Below are positions 8,290 through 16,623 of a DNA stretch of 64,000 nucleotides, one piece after another. The translations under genes were made by a program, and so were the position numbers. The DNA is from Polyangiaceae bacterium. Lineage in GTDB: Bacteria > Myxococcota_A > Polyangia > Polyangiales > Polyangiaceae. A model generated the notes under the pieces. The model ran no database searches. It was not told the DNA's origin and worked only from the letters and a program-made list of their open reading frames with translations. The number at the start of each line of letters is the position of its first letter. Positions within the stretch are counted from its first letter, which is position 1. The stretch spans positions 1-64,000 of the forward strand of contig JADLFU010000157.1 in the NCBI GenBank assembly GCA_020849655.1, read 5' to 3'.

Positions 8290-9797
8290 TCTTCGACGGC
8301 GCGGGGCTCACATCAAACCTAACACTCCACGCCGACCTCTGCGTCGTCGGTGCCGGGGCTGGCGGGGCCACCGCGGCGATGATCGCGGCCGAGGCGGGGC
8401 TGCGCGTCGTCGTGCTCGAGGCGGGCGAGCACCTGACGCCGGGCGACATGTCGCAGCGCGAGGAGGAGATGTTCCCCAGGCTGTACTGGGACGCCGGCGC
8501 ACGCACGACGCGCGACCGCGGGGTCAAGGTCCACCAGGGCAAGGGCGTCGGCGGCTCGACGCTGCACAACCTCAACCTCGTGAAGCGCATCCCGGAGCCG
8601 CTCATCGAGCGCTGGGTGAAGGAGCGCGGGCTCCGTGACTTCGGCGTCGCCGAGTGGCGCGCGCTCTACGACGAGGTCGAGGCGCTGCTGCAAGTGTCCG
8701 CCGTCCCGCGTGACAAGTGGAACCGCCACAACCGCCTGCTCGAGGAGGGCTGCGCGCGGCTCGGCTGGCGCGGCGGCGGGCTCTCCCACAACCGAACGGG
8801 CTGCATCGGCAGCGGCTTCTGCGAGCTCGGCTGCGCCTTCGACGCGAAGAACAACGCGCTGAAGGTGATGGTGCCGCGCGCGCTCGCAGCCGGCGCCGAG
8901 ATCGTGACGAGATGCCAAGTCATCCGCGTGCTGCACAGCGGGGGCAAGGTGACGGGCGTCGCGGCGGTCACGCTCGACGAGCAGACCGGGAGGCACCGCG
9001 GCGAGCTGACAGTGAAGGCCGCGCGGGTGTGCCTCGCGGCGTCCGCGACCGCGACCCCCGCCATCCTGCTGCGCTCCGGGGTGCCCCACGGGGGCGAGCT
9101 CGGCGCGCGGCTGCACCTGCACCCGGCGGTCGTCGTCGCGGGCGACTTCGACGAGCCGGTGCGCGCCTGGGAGGGCATCCCGCAGACCTACGAGTGCACC
9201 GAGCACCTGCAGCTCGAGCGCGACGACGGCCCTCGCACCTGGATCGTGCCGGCGTTCGCGCACCCCGTCGGCACGGCGGCGCTCGTCCCGGGCCACGGGC
9301 GCGCGCACCGCGACGTGATGCTGAGGTATCCGCACCTCGCCGCGCTGACGGCGATGGTCCACGATCGCACCCGCGGCGCCGTCGAGCCCCGCGGCGATCT
9401 CGGCCTGACGGTCGACTACTGGCCCGACGCGTCCGATCGCGCCGAGCTCTCGCGCGGGATGGCCGCGTGCGCGCGGCTCCTGTTCGCGGCGGGCGCGCGC
9501 AGGGTGATCGTCCCCACCCGCCCGCTCCGCGTCCTCTCGCCGGGTGACAGCCTGGACGGGCTCGCGAGGTGGAACTTCGGGCGAGGCGATCTCGACGTCT
9601 CGTCGGTGCACCCGATGGGCAGCGCGCCGATGGGCGAGATCGAGGCGGCGACCTTCGACTCGCACGGCCGCCACCGGCGGGTCGCCGGGCTGTTCGCCGC
9701 GGACGGCTCGATCCTCCCGGGCTCGATCGGCGTCCCCCCCCAGCTGTCGATCTACGCGCTCGGGCTGCGGGTCGGCCGCGCGATCGCGCGCGGGTGA
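8286..9797 (+). CDS. GMC-family FAD-dependent oxidoreductase
   Basis: This 503-aa flavoprotein has the dinucleotide motif [12 protein letters not shown] (Gly22, Gly24, Gly27), the GMC signature around GVGGSTLHNLN, and the C-terminal blocks HPMGSAPMG (His442) and ADGSILPGSIGVPPQLSIYA. The block CIGSGFCELGCAFDAKNN resembles the long-chain-alcohol and cholesterol oxidase-like branch. Such enzymes oxidise alcohols, sugars or sterols and pass electrons to oxygen or a cytochrome. GTG 8286 overlaps the stop of the preceding gene (GTGA), implying translational coupling, and that gene ends in the matching small-subunit domain. Codons 9-14 form an A/T-rich rare-codon island (ACA TCA AAC CTA ACA). Confidence 0.9.
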   Translation: MIFDGAGLTSNLTLHADLCVVGAGAGGATAAMIAAEAGLRVVVLEAGEHLTPGDMSQREEEMFPRLYWDAGARTTRDRGVKVHQGKGVGGSTLHNLNLVKRIPEPLIERWVKERGLRDFGVAEWRALYDEVEALLQVSAVPRDKWNRHNRLLEEGCARLGWRGGGLSHNRTGCIGSGFCELGCAFDAKNNALKVMVPRALAAGAEIVTRCQVIRVLHSGGKVTGVAAVTLDEQTGRHRGELTVKAARVCLAASATATPAILLRSGVPHGGELGARLHLHPAVVVAGDFDEPVRAWEGIPQTYECTEHLQLERDDGPRTWIVPAFAHPVGTAALVPGHGRAHRDVMLRYPHLAALTAMVHDRTRGAVEPRGDLGLTVDYWPDASDRAELSRGMAACARLLFAAGARRVIVPTRPLRVLSPGDSLDGLARWNFGRGDLDVSSVHPMGSAPMGEIEAATFDSHGRHRRVAGLFAADGSILPGSIGVPPQLSIYALGLRVGRAIARG

Positions 9798-9844
9798 GGG
9801 ATTCCCCTCTTCCCCCCGCGCCCGCGCCGGGTGACGCGGCGCGG

Positions 9845-10705
9845 ATGGCACCGATCTCGGGCGCGCTCTCCGCCGGCGGGCTCGCGCTGCACACGGTCAC
9901 CTGGGAGCCCGACGCCGACGCCGTGCCCTCCGGCGTCACCGCGCTCCTCGTCCATGGGTTCGCCGACGCCGCGGGGACGTGGGATCTCGTCGCGCCCGCG
10001 CTCGCTGCGCGCGGCCACCGCGTCGTCGCGTACGATCAGCGCGGCTTCGGGCGGTCGCCGTGGGTGGGCGCGGGCGGCTACTACCACTTCTTCGACTACG
10101 TCTCCGACCTCGACGCGGTCGTGCGCGCGCTCGCGCCGGCGCGCCTCGCGCTCGTCGGTCACTCGATGGGCGGCACGGTGTGCGCCCTCTGGGCCGGCGC
10201 GCGGCCGACGCAGGTGCACCGCCTCGCGCTCCTCGAGGGGCTCGGACCGCCTGACAGCGATCCCGGCTACGCGCCCGATCGGGCCGCGCGCTGGCTCGAC
10301 GATCTCGGCGCCGTCTCCGCGGGGCGGGGCTACGCGAGCGTCGAGGAGGCGCGCGACCGGCTCGCCGTCCAGCACGCCGCGCTCGACCCGTCGCTGCTCG
10401 CGTCGCGCGTCGCGCACCTCGTCGTCGAGCGCGACGGCCGCTTCCACTGGCGGATGGACCCGCTGCACAGGACGATGTCGCCCGTGCCGTTCTACGCGGC
10501 GGCGTTCCGCGCGTTCGCGGCGCGCGTGACGTGCCCGACCTTGCTCGTCTCGGGCGGGCCCGACGGCTTCCACCCCGCGGACGAGGCCGAGCGCGCGCGC
10601 GCCTTCCCGCACGTGATCGAGCGCGAGCTGCCCGGCGCGGGGCACATGATGCACTGGACGCGCCCGGACGACGTCGCGCGCCTGTTGCTCGAGCACATCG
10701 GCTGA
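9845..10705 (+). CDS. Alpha/beta-hydrolase
   Basis: This 286-aa alpha/beta-hydrolase has the nucleophile elbow GHSMGG (Ser107), the oxyanion segment LLVHGFADAAGTW, the YDQRGFGRS strand and the catalytic-His segment GAGHMMHW near the C-terminus. The acid is probably Asp in the VSGGPDGFHP region. ATG 9845 begins just ahead of the core fold. It lies 47 bp after the GMC gene on the same strand and may be co-transcribed. The family covers esterases, lactonases and C-C hydrolases; the sequence does not say which. Confidence 0.85.
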   Translation: MAPISGALSAGGLALHTVTWEPDADAVPSGVTALLVHGFADAAGTWDLVAPALAARGHRVVAYDQRGFGRSPWVGAGGYYHFFDYVSDLDAVVRALAPARLALVGHSMGGTVCALWAGARPTQVHRLALLEGLGPPDSDPGYAPDRAARWLDDLGAVSAGRGYASVEEARDRLAVQHAALDPSLLASRVAHLVVERDGRFHWRMDPLHRTMSPVPFYAAAFRAFAARVTCPTLLVSGGPDGFHPADEAERARAFPHVIERELPGAGHMMHWTRPDDVARLLLEHIG

Positions 10706-10725
10706 TCGGTCTCTCTGCTTTCGAC

Positions 10726-10731
10726 TAGCCT
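10726..10731 (+). promoter_or_regulatory. -10-like hexamer TAGCCT for gpsA
   Basis: TAGCCT ends 8 nt before ATG 10740. There is no Shine-Dalgarno sequence. The same hexamer occurs 9 nt before ATG 56114. Confidence 0.5.
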
Positions 10732-10739
10732 CCTCGCGC

Positions 10740-11750
10740 ATGTCGAAGATCGCTGTGCTGGGCGCGGGCGCGTGGGGGACGGCCCTCGCGAAGCTGCTCG
10801 CGGAGAAGGGCGGCTCCGTGGTCGTGTGGGCCCACGAGCCCGACGTCGCCGAGAGCATCCGCCTCGGGCACGAGAACACCCGCTATTTCCCTGGGTTCCA
10901 GCTACCAACAAATCTGACATCCACCTCGAGCGCCGAGGAGGCGCTCCAGGGCGCTGACATGGTGCTGCTCGTCGTGCCCTCGCACGTCACGCGCGAGGTG
11001 CTGGGGCAGGTCGGCCGATGGCTGCCCGCCGGGGCGCCGGTGGTCTCGGCGACCAAGGGGATCGAGAACGACACGCTCTGCCTGATGCACGAGGTGTTCG
11101 CCGAGGTGATGGGCCCGAGCGAGCTGTCGCGCTACGTCGCCTTGTCCGGCCCGAGCTTCGCGAAGGAGGTCGCGCTGCGCCACCCGACGGTCGTCGTCAT
11201 CGGGGGTCGCGACGCCGCGGTGGTCGAGCGCGTCCAGCTCGCGTTCTTCAGCGAGGGCGTCTTCCGCGCGTACGGCAGCGAGGATCTCACCGGCGTCGAG
11301 ATGGGCGGGGCGCTGAAGAACGTGATCGCGATCGCGGCGGGCGCCGCCGACGGGCTCGGGTTCGGCCACAACACGCGCGCGGCGCTCATCACCCGCGGCC
11401 TGGCCGAGATCGCGAAGCTCGCCGCCGCGAAGGGCGCGAACCCGCTCACGATGGCCGGCCTCGCGGGCATGGGCGACCTCGTGCTCACCTGCACGGGAGA
11501 GCTCTCGCGCAACCGGACGATCGGGCTCGCGCTCGGCAGGGGCCAGCGCCTCGAGGACGCCATCCGCGAGCTCGGGCACGTCGCCGAGGGCGTCAAGACG
11601 GCCGAGAGCGCGCGCGACCTCGCGAACAAGCTCGGCGTCGAGGCGCCGATCGTCGCGCAGACGTACGCCGTCCTGTACGAGCAGAAGGCCGCGCGCGACG
11701 CGATGACCGAGCTGATGGTCCGCCCCGCGCGCCGCGAGCTCGATTTTTGA
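10740..11750 (+). CDS. gpsA: NAD(P)H-dependent glycerol-3-phosphate dehydrogenase
   Basis: The 336-aa enzyme reduces dihydroxyacetone phosphate to sn-glycerol 3-phosphate for phospholipid synthesis in the cytoplasm. The N-terminus IAVLGAGAWGTALAKLLA is the Rossmann motif. ALSGPSFAKEV and GGALKNVIAIAAGAADG carry the conserved substrate-binding and catalytic lysines, and GLAGMGDLVLTC is a family hallmark. Length is typical. Codons about 54-60 (CTA CCA ACA AAT CTG ACA) form a rare-codon island in an otherwise G/C-ending gene. The next gene starts within its stop codon (TTGA). Confidence 0.97.
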   Translation: MSKIAVLGAGAWGTALAKLLAEKGGSVVVWAHEPDVAESIRLGHENTRYFPGFQLPTNLTSTSSAEEALQGADMVLLVVPSHVTREVLGQVGRWLPAGAPVVSATKGIENDTLCLMHEVFAEVMGPSELSRYVALSGPSFAKEVALRHPTVVVIGGRDAAVVERVQLAFFSEGVFRAYGSEDLTGVEMGGALKNVIAIAAGAADGLGFGHNTRAALITRGLAEIAKLAAAKGANPLTMAGLAGMGDLVLTCTGELSRNRTIGLALGRGQRLEDAIRELGHVAEGVKTAESARDLANKLGVEAPIVAQTYAVLYEQKAARDAMTELMVRPARRELDF

Positions 11751-12310
11751 GCGAGGCGCCGGCCCGCGCGACGGCGGCGCTGTCATGCCTGCCGCCCGTG
11801 CTCGCGACGACGACCCGGCTCGTCGTCCTCGGGAGCTTCCCGGGCGCCGCGTCGCTCGCCGCGGGGCAGTACTACGCGCACCCTCGCAACCACTTCTGGC
11901 GCATCCTCTCCGAGGTCTGGCAGGTCGAGCTCGTCCTCTGTGGGTACGACGCGCGCCTCGAGGAGCTCGCGCGGCGGCGGGTCGGCCTGTGGGACGTGTA
12001 CGCCGCGTGCGAGCGGGAGGGCAGCCTCGACAGCGCCATCCGTCACGCCGTCCCGAACAACCTATCACTACTAACATCACGCGCCCCCGCCCTCGCCGTG
12101 GTCGCGCACAACGGCGGCGAGTCCGCGCGCAGCAGGCGCCTGACACGCGCGCTCGGCGTGGAGGTCTGCCGGGTGCCGTCGAGCAGCCCGGCGAACGCGA
12201 GCTGGAGCCTCGCCCGCAAGGTCGCGGCGTGGCGCGAGGTGTTCGCTCGAGCCGGCGTCGTCTCGCCCCGGCTCAGCGCGGCTTCGCGAACTGCTGCACC
12301 TCGGCCGTGA
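11747..12310 (+). CDS. Mug/HDG-type DNA glycosylase
   Basis: This 187-aa protein of the uracil/hypoxanthine-DNA glycosylase superfamily carries SCLPPV, then LGSFPGAASLAAGQYYAHPRN and FWRIL, the signature of the Mug-like (UDG family 6, deoxyinosine glycosylase) group, and VAHNGG in the second active-site loop. It would start base-excision repair of deaminated bases. TTG 11747 is chosen because the conserved SCLPPV block lies before any later start in frame and because it overlaps the gpsA stop. Codons for NNLSLLTSR are CTA TCA CTA CTA ACA TCA, a striking rare-codon island (12063-12080). The 3' end overlaps the converging methyltransferase gene by 38 bp. Confidence 0.85.
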   Translation: MSEAPARATAALSCLPPVLATTTRLVVLGSFPGAASLAAGQYYAHPRNHFWRILSEVWQVELVLCGYDARLEELARRRVGLWDVYAACEREGSLDSAIRHAVPNNLSLLTSRAPALAVVAHNGGESARSRRLTRALGVEVCRVPSSSPANASWSLARKVAAWREVFARAGVVSPRLSAASRTAAPRP

Positions 12311-13817
12311 AGCCGCCCATGTCGAGCGCGAACCGCGCGCGCTCGCGCAGGCCGAGCTTCGCCGCGAGGTGGCGCGTGCCGGCCATCGGCGAGACCCACA
12401 CGAGCCGCCCGCCGGGGATGAGCTGCTCCGCGGCGCGGGTGAGCACGTCGTCGAGCAGCGCGCGCAGCGCCGCCGCGTCGCCGGTGCGCCTGCCCATCGG
12501 CGGGTTCGTCAGCACGAGCGAGAGGCCGGGCACGCGGTGGGAGCGCGCGTCGTCGTGCACGAGCTCACACCTCGCGCCGACGGCGGCGAGGTTGCGGCGC
12601 GCCGCCGCGAGCGCGCGCGGATCGCGGTCGGTGCCGACCATCCGACGCGCAGGCCCGAGGAGCGCGCGCTCGGCGAGCTCGAGCCCCGAGCCGACGAAGG
12701 GATCCCAGACGACGTCGTCGTCGCGGGCCCCCGCGAGGCGCGCGAGCGCCGCCGCGATCGTGGGGTGAGACGACGCGGGCACGTCCGCGCGCCGGTACGC
12801 GAACCTCGGATCGACGAGCGCGCGGGGGCGCAGCGCGACACGCACGCTCTGCCCCGACGTCACCGCGTCGACCTGCCACGCGGCGTCGCGCGGATCGTTC
12901 ACCAGGCGGGGATCGCGCGCGGCGACGAGCGACGCGATCTGCTCGAGCTCCGCGCGGGGCCCGGCCGGATCGAGCGAGAGGCGGTAGCGCAGCGGTCCCT
13001 CGGTGATCGCCTGCATCGCCGCCGTCGCGGCCTTCGACGTCAACGCGGAGGCGACCGCGCGCGCGCGGTCTGCGCGCAGCGGCACGACGGGGGGCCACAC
13101 CGCGACCGAGGTGAACGTGCGCGCGGCGAACAGCGGCCGCAGCGCTCCCTCCCAGCGCAGGCTCACCCGTCCGGACTCGGAGGCGCGCGCCCCCCGCCCG
13201 TCGAGCTCCTCGATCAGCAGCGGCTCCAGCCCCGCGCGGACGTCGAGCGCGAGGACCGTCCCGGCGGGCAGCGGCGCGTCGAGCGACACTTGCGTCTCCT
13301 GCTCTCGCAGCTGGTCGCGCGCGGCGCGGGCCTTGGCGCGCTCGGCGGTGTCGTCCGTTGCCTCGACCCTCGCGAGCGCCTCCCGCGCGACCGCGTCACC
13401 TCGCCGACCGAGCGCGTCGACGAGCGCGCGGCGGAGGTGCACGTCGGCCGCGTCGTCGAGCGCGTCGGCGAGCCGGCGCGTGGCCGCCTCTCCTTCGACG
13501 CGGACGAGCGCGCGCACGGCCGCCTTGCGGGTCTTCGCGTCCTCGTCGCGCAGCAGCGCGCCGAGCGCGTCGACGTCGACCGCGACGTGAGCGGCGACGC
13601 GACCGAGCAGCTCGACGAGCCGCGGGCGCGCGCGCCGCTCGCCGGGGAGCGCCGCGGTGACCGCCGGCAGCGTGGAGAGCGGCACCCGCGCGAGCGCCTT
13701 GACGAGGAGCCGCGCGCGGTCGTCGTCCGCCTCGGCGAGCTCCGCCACGAGTTCCGGCACGAGGCGCCGCGGCGGCGCGAACGCCGGATCCGCGAGGCGC
13801 TCGTCGGAGACCCTCAC
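12273..13817 (-). CDS. HEAT-repeat protein fused to a UPF0020/Trm14-like RNA methyltransferase
   Basis: The protein has 514 aa. Residues 1 to about 185 are alpha-helical HEAT-like repeats (for example KTRKAAVRALVRVEGEAATRRL). A middle section resembles the THUMP-linked part of N2-guanine RNA methyltransferases. The C-terminal half has the SAM-binding motif DPFVGSGLELAERA (about 370) and the catalytic NPPMG (about 437). The known family methylates guanine in tRNA or rRNA. HEAT repeats bind proteins or modified RNA, so I infer an added partner-binding arm. GTG 13817 lies 1 bp from the upstream gene's stop at 13819, so it is co-transcribed with the papain-like lipoprotein and SUKH gene. Confidence 0.8.
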   Translation of the reverse strand: MRVSDERLADPAFAPPRRLVPELVAELAEADDDRARLLVKALARVPLSTLPAVTAALPGERRARPRLVELLGRVAAHVAVDVDALGALLRDEDAKTRKAAVRALVRVEGEAATRRLADALDDAADVHLRRALVDALGRRGDAVAREALARVEATDDTAERAKARAARDQLREQETQVSLDAPLPAGTVLALDVRAGLEPLLIEELDGRGARASESGRVSLRWEGALRPLFAARTFTSVAVWPPVVPLRADRARAVASALTSKAATAAMQAITEGPLRYRLSLDPAGPRAELEQIASLVAARDPRLVNDPRDAAWQVDAVTSGQSVRVALRPRALVDPRFAYRRADVPASSHPTIAAALARLAGARDDDVVWDPFVGSGLELAERALLGPARRMVGTDRDPRALAAARRNLAAVGARCELVHDDARSHRVPGLSLVLTNPPMGRRTGDAAALRALLDDVLTRAAEQLIPGGRLVWVSPMAGTRHLAAKLGLRERARFALDMGGFTAEVQQFAKPR

Positions 13818-13818
13818 G

Positions 13819-15291
13819 TCACTCCGTGCACGTGACCGTGCGCCTCGCCACGTTGACGGCGGCGAGGTGGCGCGGCGCAGGGCAGGAGACGCTGCACACG
13901 GCCTCCACGCAGCCGAGCTTGCCCCGCGGCCAGGAGTACGTGCAGCCGGCGGCGCCGCAGGTGTACGAGACGCCCGTCGACGCGTCGGAGCCGGACGTCG
14001 TCGGCGCCGCTATCACGCACCGGCCGGTCGTGTTGACGAAGCCCGGCGGGCACGCAGCGGCCTTTGGATCGGCGCAGACGCCGTTGTTGCGGGGAGATTT
14101 GTCGGGGCACGCGGGCGCGCACTGCTTCGTCGTCGAGTCCGGGACGGTGCCCGGCGGGCAGCTCGCCGGCTGCGCGACGCCGACCGCCGTCGCCGGCGAC
14201 GCCTGCACGACGTACGCCTCGATCGCGTTCTTGCGCAGCGTGGCCTCGGCGATCCACGCGAAGCCGCCCGCGCCCCACGTCGGTCCCCAGCTGTTCTGGA
14301 GCAGGAAGAACCACGCGCCGTCCTGCTTCGCGAAGCCGACGACGAGCACAGGCTGGATCGCCGCCGCGCCCACGTAGTCGGGCAGGAGCGGCTCGGGGTC
14401 CTTCGAGCCCACGAGCCCCGCCCACGCGTCGGGATCGACCCGCAGCACGAGCACGACGTCCTGGCCTCGCGCGATCGTCTCGCGCATCGCGGCGCCGTCG
14501 GAGTTCGCGAGCTCGACGACGTCGAGCAGCCTGGCCACGGGCGCCGCGTCCGCCTTCGCGACGGCGTCGGGAGCGAGCGCACGGCGCTCCTTGCAGAGCC
14601 GCGCCGCCTCACCGCGCGCGAGCTGGCACGCGCCCGCCTCGTCGTACGGCAGCGTCGCCTCGGCCGCGACGCCCTTGCCCAGGTTCGCGGAGACGACGGC
14701 GCCGAGGTTCGCGACGGGCGCCCGCGCGAAGAGCTGCATCGCGCTGACACCGCCCGCGCCCCCGCCCGCTCGCACGACCACCTGATCGATCGCGGACGCC
14801 ACCGCGAAGGCCGCGCCCGCGCCGACCGAGCGCTGGTGGCGGGTCGGCCCGACGCGCGACTCGCGCCGGTGATCGACGTACTCGGGGACGGCGGTGGACG
14901 ACACCGCCTCGCGCGCGATCGCCGCCGCGGCGCCCTGCACCTTCGCGTAGTCCTTCGACCAGCAGTCGAGCGGCACCGTCACGCCGTCGACGACGACCTG
15001 CCCGCAGCCGGACGCGGGCGCAGGCGCGGGCGCCTTCTTCACCGGCGTGGGCAGCCGGAGGCGCGGGACCTTGAAGGTGTGCCGCGGAGGCTCGGCGACC
15101 GGCGGCGGCGCGGACGGCAGCGGCGCGGCGGTCGCGGGCGGGACCGACGCGGTCTCGGGCTGGCTCGGAGGGACGACCCACGCCGGCGCGGGCGCGGGCG
15201 CCGCGGGCGCGGGCTCGGCGCCCCGGCGGCTCGGGATGCAGGCCGCGAGCATCGCGAGCCCGGCGAGCGCTCCTCCCCGCCACCTGCGCAT
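13819..15291 (-). CDS. Papain-like (C1A) lipoprotein with lost catalytic Cys and His
   Basis: This 490-aa predicted lipoprotein (MRRWRGGALAGLAMLAAC) has a Pro/Ala-rich linker and a papain-fold core. The active-site helix, usually QGSCGSCWAF, reads QRSVGAGAAF (near residue 150), so the nucleophile Cys is Gly. The usual HAVLVVGYG reads QPVLVVGFA, so the catalytic His is missing. The Asn motif survives in LLQNSWGPTWGAGGF (near 332). A Cys-rich tail (CPPGTVPDSTTKQCAPAC and similar) follows. The fold is kept but activity is almost certainly lost, so binding or scaffolding is more likely. ATG 15291 overlaps the stop of the SUKH gene by one base. Confidence 0.8.
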   Translation of the reverse strand: MRRWRGGALAGLAMLAACIPSRRGAEPAPAAPAPAPAWVVPPSQPETASVPPATAAPLPSAPPPVAEPPRHTFKVPRLRLPTPVKKAPAPAPASGCGQVVVDGVTVPLDCWSKDYAKVQGAAAAIAREAVSSTAVPEYVDHRRESRVGPTRHQRSVGAGAAFAVASAIDQVVVRAGGGAGGVSAMQLFARAPVANLGAVVSANLGKGVAAEATLPYDEAGACQLARGEAARLCKERRALAPDAVAKADAAPVARLLDVVELANSDGAAMRETIARGQDVVLVLRVDPDAWAGLVGSKDPEPLLPDYVGAAAIQPVLVVGFAKQDGAWFFLLQNSWGPTWGAGGFAWIAEATLRKNAIEAYVVQASPATAVGVAQPASCPPGTVPDSTTKQCAPACPDKSPRNNGVCADPKAAACPPGFVNTTGRCVIAAPTTSGSDASTGVSYTCGAAGCTYSWPRGKLGCVEAVCSVSCPAPRHLAAVNVARRTVTCTE

Positions 15292-15899
15292 CAGCTCCAG
15301 TGCCCCGCGCGCAGCGCCGCCGGATCGAGCGGCTTCACCCTGGCCGCGAGCGCCTCGCGAAACGCGCGCTCGTCGTCGTCGTCGAGGATCGCGTCGCCGT
15401 AGCCGACCGCGATCTCCATCGTCGTCGCGAGGATGCGGAGGAACTGGGCGAAGCTCGACGCGCAGAGGGTCGCGTCCCACCGGTCCCTGCCGCTCATCGC
15501 GGTGTAGACAGGGCAGTCGCCCTCCGCGTCGGGCTTCGCCACGTCGAGGAAGTACGGATCACCGAGCAGCGTGCTGCGCCCGACGATGATCCACGACCGC
15601 CGCCAGCCGTCCTGCGGCTGCTCCGCGCGCGGCTCGCCCGCCGCGTCGAGCGCGAACCCGCGTTGCTCCTCCGTGAGCTCGGCCGCCCCGAAGAGCTTCA
15701 CGCGCTCGATGGGGCACACCGTCTCGACCTCGCGGGGGTTGGCCTCGAGCAGGAAGGCCCTGTACCGCGGCGGGACGCGCAGGGACTTCTTCAACGAGTC
15801 GACCAGCGCCGGCTCGGCGCGTCCGAGCTCGAAGCGGAGCTTGCGACGCTGAAAAATGGCCTGGAGCGCGGTGAGGCTCTCGGCGAGATCGCTGTCCAA
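15291..15899 (-). CDS. SMI1/KNR4 (SUKH) family protein
   Basis: A 202-aa protein with the SUKH pattern: LRVPPRYRAFLLEANPREV near the start, an internal WIIVGRSTLLGDPYFLDV strand pair, and a C-terminal SSFAQFLRIL helix. Many SUKH proteins are immunity proteins against contact-dependent toxins; others are regulatory. The TTG start at 15899 is chosen because GGAGG lies 5 nt before it. ATG 16055 would add 52 residues of Arg/Ala-rich sequence without family features. It heads an operon with the inactive papain-like lipoprotein. The pairing of a SUKH gene with a secreted degenerate protease is unusual. Confidence 0.75.
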   Translation of the reverse strand: MDSDLAESLTALQAIFQRRKLRFELGRAEPALVDSLKKSLRVPPRYRAFLLEANPREVETVCPIERVKLFGAAELTEEQRGFALDAAGEPRAEQPQDGWRRSWIIVGRSTLLGDPYFLDVAKPDAEGDCPVYTAMSGRDRWDATLCASSFAQFLRILATTMEIAVGYGDAILDDDDERAFREALAARVKPLDPAALRAGHWS

Positions 15900-15966
15900 C
15901 GTGTCCTCCGGCGGCGGGGGCGTGGCGCGCCACCGCGCCGCAAATGACTGCCCAAGAAGGGCGCCG

Positions 15967-15972
15967 AACCTA
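15967..15972 (-). promoter_or_regulatory. -10-like hexamer TAGGTT for the SUKH operon
   Basis: Reading the minus strand, TG directly precedes TAGGTT. The leader to TTG 15899 is 67 nt and contains GGAGG. This start is therefore leadered, unlike most others in the window. Confidence 0.4.
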
Positions 15973-16305
15973 CAGGAGGACGAGGCGAGCTGTCTACCCC
16001 GGGCGCGCGCTCGCGACGCGGTCGCGAGGTGCGGACGCAGCGACATCGGTGTCATGCCCGCGCGTCACGGCGGCGCCCGGCACACGGACAAACGCCGCGC
16101 GCTGCCGGAGGGGGGAGCCATGGCGCGCGCGTTGCTACTCGCGACTCGTCCACTTCGCTTGCGCGCCACGCGCGCCATGGCTTGCTTGGCTTGACTTATC
16201 CCGCGCCTCATCGCGCGGGCCACCTGATAGATTGCCACGGTTCCTCTCCGGCACCACCCGCTCCGATTCCGATTCGTCGCGTGTGGACGCCGCGCCTCCT
16301 CGTGC

Positions 16306-16311
16306 TAAGGT
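16306..16311 (+). promoter_or_regulatory. Extended -10-like TGcTAAGGT for the 83-aa gene
   Basis: TAAGGT ends 10 nt before GTG 16322, with TG at 16303-16304. Confidence 0.45.
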
Positions 16312-16321
16312 GCCTGCTGCG

Positions 16322-16573
16322 GTGAACGTCGTCCTCGTGAAGCTCGGTCGCGGTTCTCGTGCCATCGTCGGTCGGCTCGTGCGCACGCCGCGCAAGGGCT
16401 CGGTGGTCGTCATCGAGTTCAGCGACGGCATGCACGAGTACGTGACGACCCCCGTCAAGCGCGTGCTGCGTGTCTGCGGCCGCGACACCTTCTACATCGA
16501 GACGGCGAACAGCCGCTATCGCCTCGAGCTGCGCGGGAAGGTGCGCGAGCTCGAGGGCGCGCAGTCGGGCTGA
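16322..16573 (+). CDS. Small protein of unknown function
   Basis: This 83-aa soluble protein begins MNVVLVKLGRGSRAIVGRLV. It is rich in beta-prone stretches (SVVVIEFSDGMHEYVT, TFYIETANSRYRLEL), which suggests a small beta-barrel or SH3-like fold. GTG 16322 is chosen because the sequence upstream in the same frame is Arg/Ala-biased and a -10-like hexamer lies 10 nt ahead. It has no signal peptide or membrane segment. I do not recognise the family. Confidence 0.65.
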   Translation: MNVVLVKLGRGSRAIVGRLVRTPRKGSVVVIEFSDGMHEYVTTPVKRVLRVCGRDTFYIETANSRYRLELRGKVRELEGAQSG

Positions 16574-16610
16574 GGCGACGTGCCGCTTGTCGGCCGCCCG
16601 GCAGCCGCGC

Positions 16611-16616
16611 TAAAGG
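16611..16616 (+). promoter_or_regulatory. -10-like hexamer TAAAGG for the Lys-rich gene
   Basis: TAAAGG ends 7 nt before ATG 16624, with no other ribosome-binding site visible. Confidence 0.35.
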
Positions 16617-16623
16617 GCGGGGC

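Larger units (their letters stand above)
15900..16321. other. Divergent intergenic region without clear gene
   Basis: The 422 bp separate the SUKH gene from the small plus-strand gene at 16322. On the minus strand, TGTAGGTT (15967-15974) could be the SUKH promoter with a 67-nt leader. On the plus strand, TGcTAAGGT (16303-16311) precedes the 83-aa gene. The middle section has an open frame but Arg/Ala-biased shadow-like peptides, and I see no gene there. Confidence 0.5.

Noticed and set aside
15900-16055. Longer SUKH start at ATG 16055
   Set aside because: It would add an Arg/Ala-rich extension with no family similarity, and the TTG at 15899 has GGAGG 5 nt upstream.
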